DNA of 6,189 nt, taken from contig CALWKJ010000058.1 of the NCBI GenBank assembly GCA_944381225.1, forward strand, positions 1-6,189. Direction: 5' to 3'. Origin of the DNA: an uncultured Clostridia bacterium (lineage in GTDB: Bacteria > Bacillota > Clostridia > Christensenellales > UBA1242). The notes beneath the pieces were generated by a model. It saw only the letters and a list, made by a program, of their open reading frames with translations, was not told the origin of the DNA and ran no database searches. The stretch's first letter is position 1. Every line of letters begins with the position of its first letter. Of the stretch, positions 1 through 4,770 are shown piece by piece. The position numbers were made by a program, and so were the translations under genes.

Positions 1-71
1 GGCTGTCGGGGACTCGAACCCCGGACCCACTGATTAAGAGTCAGTTGCTCTACCAACTGAGCTAACAGCCC
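1..71 (-). tRNA. tRNA-Lys (anticodon CTT), 3' end cut by window edge
   Basis: Reading the minus strand from 71 to 1 gives a complete cloverleaf: acceptor 5' strand GGGCTGT, T8-A9, D-stem GCTC/GAGC, anticodon stem ACTGA/TCAGT enclosing the loop CTCTTAA, variable loop GGGTC, and T-arm CGGGG-TTCGAGT-CCCCG followed by ACAGCC. The anticodon is CTT, reading lysine AAG codons. The last acceptor base (C72), the discriminator and CCA lie to the left of the window. It is the distal tRNA of a leftward cluster starting with tRNA-Gly at 258. A CTT anticodon serves the rarer, G-ending lysine codon of an AT-rich genome. Confidence 0.97.
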
Positions 72-77
72 ATGCTT

Positions 78-136
78 GTAGTTTATACTCATTTCGGAGC
101 GTATAATTAAAAGTCAGTTACTCTTCACTAAACTAC
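78..136 (-). pseudogene. decayed tRNA-Lys-like sequence
   Basis: The minus strand of 102-135 aligns with the D-arm and anticodon arm of the neighbouring tRNA-Lys. By eye about 25 of 36 aligned columns are identical, and five differences are C-to-T changes. It keeps AACTGACT, U33 and a loop CTTTTAA that would give a TTT (Lys) anticodon. The fold is broken: the outer two pairs of the anticodon stem are lost, the D-loop is shortened and lacks GG, and no TTCRA T-loop is present. A perfect 7-bp inverted repeat (78-84 with 130-136) could close a 59-nt structure, but its register conflicts with the alignment. I read it as a degenerating tandem copy of a lysine tRNA; a chance AT-rich match or an unusual small RNA cannot be excluded. 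Confidence 0.45.
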
Positions 137-149
137 TGGTACTTATAAG

Positions 150-181
150 GGTTTAATTAATACAACATTAATAATTAAACC
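150..181 (-). repeat. 10-bp inverted repeat (hairpin) after tRNA-Gly
   Basis: Positions 150-159 and 172-181 are perfect reverse complements (GGTTTAATTA on the plus strand), with a 12-nt loop. In the leftward transcript this hairpin begins two bases after the encoded CCA of tRNA-Gly. No U-tract follows it, so it is a poor intrinsic terminator. It may be a processing or stability element between the tRNAs. Confidence 0.5.
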
Positions 182-183
182 TT

Positions 184-258
184 TGGAGCGAAAGACGAGA
201 TTTGAACTCGCAACCGTTGCCTTGGGAAGGCAATGCTCTACCATTGAGCCACTTTCGC
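184..258 (-). tRNA. tRNA-Gly (anticodon CCC), CCA encoded
   Basis: Reading from 258 to 184 on the minus strand gives a full 75-nt cloverleaf: acceptor GCGAAAG/CTTTCGC, D-stem GCTC/GAGC, anticodon stem TTGCC/GGCAA with loop TTCCCAA, variable loop CGGTT, T-arm GCGAG-TTCAAAT-CTCGT (one G-T pair), discriminator T and a genomically encoded CCA (184-186). The anticodon CCC reads GGG codons, which should be uncommon in so AT-rich a genome. It is the first gene of the tRNA cluster, roughly 10 nt downstream of the predicted transcription start. Confidence 0.97.
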
Positions 259-274
259 AAAATGCACAATATAT

Positions 275-303
275 ATAATATATTAGTTGCATTTTTATGT
301 CAA
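275..303 (-). promoter_or_regulatory. sigma-A-type promoter of the tRNA cluster
   Basis: On the minus strand TTGACA (303-298, perfect -35) is followed after exactly 17 bp by TATTAT (280-275, five of six to TATAAT). The inferred start near 268 leaves about a 10-nt leader before tRNA-Gly. The -35 box lies about 15 bp past the stop codon of the upstream 146-aa gene, with no terminator between, so read-through from that gene is possible. Confidence 0.8.
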
Positions 304-317
304 GCAATTATCTTATT

Positions 318-758
318 TTATAATGTTTTTAAATCTCCAATTGTTGGCAATAGTAAAGAATTTTCAACAATGGTTAGTCTTTGCAAATTTTTAAGTTGTT
401 CAACACCCATATCATGGCCGATTGATATTTTGTTGTATAATTTTATCTCTTTATGGTGAGCATCGCTCCAATAAAATACTATTTTTCCTTCGACGCTCTC
501 ATAAAATCCAAAATCACCATTTGTTGTGATATTCTTATAACTGTTTTTTGTTATCATGTGTTCAATTGCTTTTATTGCTTCTTTGCTAATTGCAATATTT
601 CGTTCTCCAATTATAACGTTATTTGTTCTAAAAGCATGAGTATTGTTAAAACCTTGGCATTTTCCTGAAGGATAGCACATATCTTGTATTTCTTTATCGC
701 AACATTCCATAACCAAAGTATCATTGTTTTTTATATAAATTTTTGCTAAGTATTTCAT
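318..758 (-). CDS. uncharacterised 146-aa protein
   Basis: I do not recognise this protein. It is a soluble-looking 146-aa chain with no signal peptide and no membrane segment. The visible oddity is an N-terminal cysteine cluster, C19, C20, C28 and C34 (CC-x7-C-x5-C), that could bind a metal or form disulfides, though this is only a suggestion. The middle and end are mixed polar/hydrophobic, with HH at 101-102 and a histidine at 115. The start is well supported: AAGGAG (770-765) lies six bases before the ATG, and a consensus promoter lies just upstream. The gene is divergent from alr, and its stop is followed at once by the tRNA promoter. Its strong start signals make it a real gene and not a shadow of the short plus-strand frames that overlap it. 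Confidence 0.8.
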   Translation of the reverse strand: MKYLAKIYIKNNDTLVMECCDKEIQDMCYPSGKCQGFNNTHAFRTNNVIIGERNIAISKEAIKAIEHMITKNSYKNITTNGDFGFYESVEGKIVFYWSDAHHKEIKLYNKISIGHDMGVEQLKNLQRLTIVENSLLLPTIGDLKTL

Positions 759-781
759 TTTATTCTCCTTAAACTATAAGC

Positions 782-810
782 ATTATAAACTATAATATAA
801 CTTTTGTAAA
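782..810 (-). promoter_or_regulatory. near-consensus promoter of the 146-aa gene
   Basis: On the minus strand TTTACA (810-805, five of six) is separated by 17 bp from a perfect TATAAT (787-782). The inferred start is near 775, only about five bases before the AAGGAG ribosome-binding site, giving a leader of about 17 nt. Confidence 0.75.
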
Positions 811-880
811 TACCTTGTTTTTCATTAACTACAAACATATTTTATGTAACAAAATTCTATAAAATTATATATAAAATTGT

Positions 881-1915
881 ATGAAATACTTTAGTGATAA
901 AATTATAGATTCTAAAAAATTGTTGAGTAATTATTCTAAATTAAAAAACTTCTCAAATAAAAAAATTTGTGCAGTTGTTAAAGCAAACGCGTACGGTCAT
1001 GGAGCTAAAGATGTATGTAAAATTCTATCGCCAGTTTGTGATTTTTTTGCAGTGCACAACATTGTTGAGGCTGTGGCATTAAGAAAAGTAAATACATTTG
1101 CAAAAATTTTAATATTGGGCTATTGTGAAGATTATCAAACAGCATCAAAATATGATATTTCCGTTACTATTGATAATATTGAACAATTTAAAATGATAGC
1201 CAATTTAAACATTAAAATTAAAATTCATTTAAAAATTAATACAGGAATGAACAGATTTGGGTTTAAAAATTACAAAACATTTTTAAATGTTTTAAATCTT
1301 GCTAATAAACATAAAACTATCACCATTGAGGGAATATATACACATTGTTTTAACACATTAAATAAAAAAATAACTTTACAACAAATTGTTAAATTTAAAC
1401 GCTATTTACGACATTTAAATTTTGAAAATAAACCATTAATACATATTGGTGGCAGCGGAATGATTAACTATGCAAATTTAGATTTTGTTGATTACATAAG
1501 ATGTGGAATTAGCATCTTTGGATACTGTTGCAATATGACTGAACCTATAATGAAAATTAAAAGTAAAATAATAAAAATTGTAAATGTAAAAAGTGGAGAA
1601 TACGTAGGATACGATTGCTTTTATAAAGCAAAAAAAAATATGAGAGTTGGTATTGTTCCATTGGGATATGCAGACGGGTTAATTCGCAGCTTTCAACAAG
1701 ATATGATAGTTAAGATAAATGATAAATTCGCTAAAGTTGTTGGTAAAATATGTATGGATGTTTTTATGATTGACGTATCACAAATAAATGTAAAGTTGAA
1801 TGATGAATCAACTGTTTTTTGGGATGCAAAATATTGGTCAAAAAAAAGTGGATTAAGCGAATATGAAATTTTAACCGGGTTAAACAATGCAAGGACAAAT
1901 TTGATTGTAGAATAG
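881..1915 (+). CDS. alr: alanine racemase
   Basis: PLP-dependent enzyme interconverting L- and D-alanine in the cytoplasm for peptidoglycan. Visible landmarks are AVVKANAYGHG (31-41) with the PLP lysine K34; LKINTGMNRFGF (117-128), where K118 matches the lysine that is carbamylated in the family and R125 is the conserved arginine; HIGGSGMIN (188-196); YIRCGI with R207, which contacts the pyridine nitrogen; VGYD with Y244 as the second catalytic base; GYADG (262-266); and CMD (291-293). At 344 aa it is shorter than the usual 360-390. The C-terminus reads NNARTNLIVE where an RVPRVY-like segment, with its active-site tyrosine, is normal. The ATG is the only in-frame start, since a stop lies at 872-874, and there is no Shine-Dalgarno. 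A TATATA stretch (866-873) would place transcription start close to the ATG. It is followed by rsmD after 36 bp. Confidence 0.93.
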   Translation: MKYFSDKIIDSKKLLSNYSKLKNFSNKKICAVVKANAYGHGAKDVCKILSPVCDFFAVHNIVEAVALRKVNTFAKILILGYCEDYQTASKYDISVTIDNIEQFKMIANLNIKIKIHLKINTGMNRFGFKNYKTFLNVLNLANKHKTITIEGIYTHCFNTLNKKITLQQIVKFKRYLRHLNFENKPLIHIGGSGMINYANLDFVDYIRCGISIFGYCCNMTEPIMKIKSKIIKIVNVKSGEYVGYDCFYKAKKNMRVGIVPLGYADGLIRSFQQDMIVKINDKFAKVVGKICMDVFMIDVSQINVKLNDESTVFWDAKYWSKKSGLSEYEILTGLNNARTNLIVE

Positions 1916-1944
1916 TTGAAAATTAAAACTTAATTTGATATCAT
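1916..1944 (+). promoter_or_regulatory. extended -10 promoter of rsmD (leaderless arrangement)
   Basis: TTGAAA (1916-1921) directly abuts the alr stop codon. It is followed after 17 bp by TATCAT (1939-1944), preceded by the extended -10 motif TGA (1936-1938). Normal spacing puts the start at about 1951, one base before the rsmD ATG at 1952. No ribosome-binding site exists in between. Confidence 0.65.
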
Positions 1945-1951
1945 TGACAGT

Positions 1952-2485
1952 ATGAGAATTATATCAGGCAAATATAGAGGCAAAAAACTTAAATCTCCAA
2001 CAACGCAAAATATTCGTCCTACTGGAGATAAAGTAAAACAGGCAATCTTTACAAAATTGCAATTTTTTGTAAATGATGCTGTTGTTTTAGATTTATTTTC
2101 TGGAAGTGGAGCGTTGGGAATTGAGGCAATAAGCAGAGGTGCAAAAAAAGTAGTTTTTGTTGATGAAAGTTTGGATAGTATAAAACTGACAAAGTTAAAT
2201 TTAAAAGACATAAACGAAAATTACAAAATTTTGCATTGTGATTATAAAGTTGCTTTAAAAAGTTTAAATTACAAATTTGATTTGATACTTATTGACCCTC
2301 CTTATTCAAGTGGAGTGTATGAAAATTGTTTAAAACTGATTTATGAAAATGATTTACTTGATAAAGAAGGAATAATTGTGTGTGAAAGAGATAGACAAAA
2401 ATTAATTAATGATATTTATTTTGACTTATTTGATACAAAAAATTATGGAACTGTTAGTGTGGATTACTATAAAACTAGAAAATAA
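1952..2485 (+). CDS. rsmD: 16S rRNA (guanine(966)-N2)-methyltransferase
   Basis: SAM-dependent enzyme that methylates N2 of G966 of 16S rRNA during small-subunit assembly. It has the family layout at near-normal length (177 aa): N-terminal MRIISGKYRGKKL; the RPTGDKVKQAIF segment (22-33) that corresponds to the RPT..vReAlF signature; SAM-binding motif I DLFSGSGALGIEA (47-59); acidic D71-E72 at the end of the second strand; HCD at 95-97; and catalytic motif IV DPPY (115-118), which flips and contacts the target guanine amine. There is no Shine-Dalgarno before the ATG, but a promoter ends seven bases upstream, suggesting a leaderless mRNA. In many Bacillota rsmD is followed by coaD; here a terminator follows. 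Confidence 0.95.
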   Translation: MRIISGKYRGKKLKSPTTQNIRPTGDKVKQAIFTKLQFFVNDAVVLDLFSGSGALGIEAISRGAKKVVFVDESLDSIKLTKLNLKDINENYKILHCDYKVALKSLNYKFDLILIDPPYSSGVYENCLKLIYENDLLDKEGIIVCERDRQKLINDIYFDLFDTKNYGTVSVDYYKTRK

Positions 2486-2505
2486 AATTAATTGAAAAAT
2501 TAATA

Positions 2506-2542
2506 AAAATGATAATGTTTAAACGTTATCATTTTGTTTTTT
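2506..2542. terminator. bidirectional intrinsic terminator between convergent genes
   Basis: Positions 2506-2518 pair with 2523-2535 (13 bp, one G-T, loop TTAA). On the plus strand the stem is followed by GTTTTTT, terminating rsmD. On the minus strand it is followed by TTTTT and more T-rich sequence (2509 leftward), terminating the membrane-protein gene. The last codons and stop (2519-2521) of the minus-strand gene are inside the stem and loop, so coding and terminator sequence overlap. Confidence 0.85.
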
Positions 2543-3085
2543 CAAAATATTTTTTTTATTTGCATTGCTCGTTATGTTTTTTAATTTTTTTTCATATAAT
2601 TCTTTAGAAATTAAACCCAAACGCTTTTCTTTTTTTATTTTTTTTATTTGTTTTTTTGTTTCTTTATCGTAACTTATATTTTTTTTCTTTTTTCTTCTTG
2701 TAAACTGTGGTTCTTCGTCTTTGTTATCATCTTTAGAAAACGCACAAATAATTAACAAAATTGCTAATATGAAATCAAAAAATATTAAAATTATAGCAAT
2801 TATTCTTAAAATTATTATATTTTTATAAAAATTTTCTTTATTTTGTTGTAATTTTTTAGATAAGTAAATAAAACAAAAATTATAAAAAATTACGAAAATT
2901 AAAAAATGAGATATAAAAAAAGCTTTGGAAAACATCACAGAATCTATATTGTAGTATTCAAAAATTTGAATAAATAAATCATAGTTTGGCATAAAGTATG
3001 AAAAAGCACACAAATATGCCACAAAACTGATTAATTGAATTATTATACAAGCCTTTATAATTGTTTTTTTGCTTCCTAAATTCAT
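2519..3085 (-). CDS. three-helix membrane protein with SHOCT-like C-terminal tail
   Basis: 188-aa protein with no family I can name in full. It has three clear hydrophobic helices, about residues 8-31, 53-75 and 90-116, so it is an integral membrane protein without a cleavable signal peptide. An acidic stretch (119-125) is followed by a very basic tail (130-188). Residues 145-171, including RLGLISKELYEKKLKNI, resemble the short SHOCT motif (hydrophobic-x-G-I-I-S/T-x-E-E-[FY]-x-x-K-x-x-L), often found as a C-terminal oligomerisation or docking tail. The start is supported by GGAGA (3094-3090) five bases before the ATG and by a TTGACA promoter. It is transcribed divergently from the lipid-type operon, with 96 bp between start codons. 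A link to membrane or lipid function is only suggested by that position. Confidence 0.82.
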   Translation of the reverse strand: MNLGSKKTIIKACIIIQLISFVAYLCAFSYFMPNYDLFIQIFEYYNIDSVMFSKAFFISHFLIFVIFYNFCFIYLSKKLQQNKENFYKNIIILRIIAIILIFFDFILAILLIICAFSKDDNKDEEPQFTRRKKKKNISYDKETKKQIKKIKKEKRLGLISKELYEKKLKNITSNANKKNILKKQNDNV

Positions 3086-3100
3086 TTTTTCTCCAAAATA

Positions 3101-3129
3101 TTATTAACACATATCAATTTTTTTGTCAA
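3101..3129 (-). promoter_or_regulatory. promoter of the membrane-protein gene
   Basis: On the minus strand a perfect TTGACA (3129-3124) is followed after 17 bp by TAATAA (3106-3101), a weak -10 rescued by a preceding TGT (extended -10). The inferred start lies near 3094, at the GGAGA ribosome-binding site itself, giving a leader of only about 9 nt. Confidence 0.6.
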
Positions 3130-3148
3130 AAACTTATGTAAAATTGAA

Positions 3149-3165
3149 AATTTGTGATACAATTT
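3149..3165 (+). promoter_or_regulatory. extended -10 promoter overlapped by an imperfect inverted repeat
   Basis: TACAAT (3158-3163, five of six) preceded by TGA (3155-3157) forms an extended -10; no good -35 is present. The inferred start near 3170 is just before the ribosome-binding site. The same bases lie in an imperfect palindrome, AATTTGT-GAT-ACAATTT, with six of seven half-site positions symmetric. Its TTTG-N5-CAA flanks resemble MarR-family lipid-regulator (FabT-type) operators. The promoter is fairly likely; the operator reading is speculative in such AT-rich DNA. Confidence 0.5.
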
Positions 3166-3171
3166 GCTATC

Positions 3172-3177
3172 AGGAGA
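3172..3177 (+). promoter_or_regulatory. ribosome-binding site that fixes the first SDR start at 3182
   Basis: AGGAGA lies four bases before the ATG at 3182. A TTG in the same frame at 3164 would add six residues, but it would precede the inferred transcription start and would place this site inside the coding sequence. The ATG also gives the same MNK-xx-xITGA N-terminus as the next gene. Confidence 0.85.
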
Positions 3178-3181
3178 AATT

Positions 3182-3958
3182 ATGAATAAAATTATTGTTA
3201 TTACTGGTGCCAATAGTGGCATAGGACTTTCTTTAAAAGAAAAATTTTTAAAACAAAAAGAAATTGTTATTTCTTTGGATAAAAACGCCGTTACAAATGG
3301 TGAAACTGAATTTAAGTGTGATGTTTCAAATGAAGAACAAGTGTTTCAAGTTTTTAATGCAATAGGCGAAATGTATAAAAAAATAGATATATTAATAAAT
3401 TGTGCTGGATATGCAGTATTTGGGGCTACCGAGTTAATTGATACACAAAAAGCTAAAAATATGTTTGATGTTAATTATTTTGGTACTTTAAGTTGCATTA
3501 AAGGAGCGTTAAAATTTATGAATAAAGGCGCAAAAATATTTAACATTAGTTCAGCATGCTCAATTTTTGCTGTGCCATTTAGAACGCACTATAGTGCTTC
3601 TAAAGCGGCTGTTAGTATGCTGTCATATGGACTTAGAATGGAATTAAAAGACAGTGGCGTTGATGTGGTTTGCATAAATCCAGGAGATGTACGCACTAAC
3701 TTCTCTAAAAATAGAGTTAAAACATTTGAAACAAATTTTAGATATAAAGATAGAATATTGAAAAGTTCAAAGCAAATAGAAATGAGAGAATCAAAAAGAA
3801 TGTCTTTGGAATATGCTAGCAAAAAAATATTTAAAATTTGCACTAAAACAAAAACTAAACCTATGTATATTGTTGGCTCTCAAATAAAATGGTTAAACTT
3901 TTTTAATAAAATTTTTCCTTTAAGTGTAATTTTGTCAGTTACAAACAAAAAATTATAA
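3182..3958 (+). CDS. classical short-chain dehydrogenase/reductase, NAD-type (SDR 1)
   Basis: 258-aa classical SDR with a Rossmann fold: nucleotide-binding TGANSGIG (8-15); CDV (46-48), whose aspartate binds adenine; NCAG (73-76), a variant of NNAG; N98; and the catalytic serine in NISS (121-124), Y137 and K141 (YSASK), then NPGDV (166-170). The second strand ends in D33 (SLDK), which usually selects NAD(H) over NADP(H). The C-terminus (about 233-253) is hydrophobic and aromatic, as in SDRs acting on membrane lipids. It is first in the operon with a strong ribosome-binding site, and only 12 bp separate it from a paralogous SDR. Next to an SPT-like synthase, a role on a long-chain amino ketone or alcohol is plausible. 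Family assignment is secure; the substrate is inferred. Confidence 0.9.
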   Translation: MNKIIVITGANSGIGLSLKEKFLKQKEIVISLDKNAVTNGETEFKCDVSNEEQVFQVFNAIGEMYKKIDILINCAGYAVFGATELIDTQKAKNMFDVNYFGTLSCIKGALKFMNKGAKIFNISSACSIFAVPFRTHYSASKAAVSMLSYGLRMELKDSGVDVVCINPGDVRTNFSKNRVKTFETNFRYKDRILKSSKQIEMRESKRMSLEYASKKIFKICTKTKTKPMYIVGSQIKWLNFFNKIFPLSVILSVTNKKL

Positions 3959-3970
3959 GGGGACTATAAA

Positions 3971-4753
3971 ATGAATAAGGTTGTTATAATAACTGGTGCA
4001 AGTAGTGGAATAGGGCTTAGTACGGCTTTGTATTTAAGTGAAAAAGGTTACAAAGTTTATGGTATAAGCAGAAGAGATTTTCATAATGATAAATTCACTC
4101 ACATTTCATGTGATGTATTAGACAGTGAAAAAATAAAAAAAATAATTGAAGAAATATACCTTAAAGAAAAAAATATTTTTGCCATTATTAATAATGCTGG
4201 GATTGGAATAAGTGGAGCGATTGAATATGCTAAGAGAGAAGATGTTGAAAAAATTTTTGAAATAAATGTGGTTAGCGTTATTAATTTGTGTTCAATAGCA
4301 ATACCATATTTAAGAGAAAGCAAGGGTAAAATTGTAAATATATCGTCTGTCGCAGGAGAAATAGCAATTCCTTTTCAAGCTTGTTACAGTGCCACAAAAA
4401 GTGCTATAGAAAATTTTTCTATGGCATTGGCTAGTGAACTAAAGCCACAAAGGATTAAAGTGTGTTGTGTAAGGCCCGGAGATACAAAAACTAGTTTTAC
4501 TAAAAATAGAGAAAAAACGGAAGTTGTCAATGATATTTATGGGCAAAGAATTTTAAAAAGCGTTCAAAAAATGGAACGTGATGAACAAAGAGGTGCAGAC
4601 CCAATTAAAGTTTCTAATGTAATTTATAAATGTTTAAAGAAAAAAAATCCTCCACTTGTTTGCACCGTTGGCATAGGCTATAAACTTTTGTGCCTTTTAT
4701 CTAAAATGCTGCCAAAAAAATTTGTTAATTATATTGTTTACAAGTTATATTAA
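3971..4753 (+). CDS. classical short-chain dehydrogenase/reductase, NADP-type (SDR 2); candidate 3-keto sphingoid-base reductase
   Basis: 260-aa classical SDR with TGASSGIG (8-15), CDV (47-49), NNAG (74-77), N99, NISS (123-126), Y139 and K143 (YSATK), and RPGDTKT (168-174). The second strand ends ISRRD with R34-R35, a pattern favouring NADPH, as expected of a 3-ketodihydrosphingosine reductase. It shares with the preceding SDR the unusual post-catalytic blocks T-x-F-[ST]-KNR and RILKS, so the pair looks like a tandem duplication with later cofactor divergence. The C-terminus (235-260) is hydrophobic with interspersed lysines, suggesting membrane contact. Its ribosome-binding site AAGGGGA (3957-3963) overlaps the stop codon of the previous gene, implying translational coupling. 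The exact substrate cannot be read from sequence. Confidence 0.9.
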   Translation: MNKVVIITGASSGIGLSTALYLSEKGYKVYGISRRDFHNDKFTHISCDVLDSEKIKKIIEEIYLKEKNIFAIINNAGIGISGAIEYAKREDVEKIFEINVVSVINLCSIAIPYLRESKGKIVNISSVAGEIAIPFQACYSATKSAIENFSMALASELKPQRIKVCCVRPGDTKTSFTKNREKTEVVNDIYGQRILKSVQKMERDEQRGADPIKVSNVIYKCLKKKNPPLVCTVGIGYKLLCLLSKMLPKKFVNYIVYKLY

Positions 4754-4770
4754 TTATTAGGAGATTTGTT

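Noticed and set aside
202..668. Two plus-strand open frames (202-459 and 453-668)
   Set aside because: The first begins inside the tRNA-Gly sequence and both are antisense to the well-supported 146-aa gene. Neither has a ribosome-binding site, and both have low-complexity, hydrophobic shadow-like translations.
748..891. Perfect 11-bp inverted repeat (748-758 with 881-891) at the two divergent start codons
   Set aside because: It encodes the start of two proteins that both begin with Met-Lys-Tyr. The arms are over 120 bp apart and inside coding sequence, so coincidence of similar starts in AT-rich DNA is the simplest reading.
3120..3132. TTTTTG-T-CAAAAA palindrome over the -35 of the membrane-protein promoter
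   Set aside because: It is mainly an A-tract and T-tract around the TTGACA box, as expected by chance, and shows no further half-site structure.
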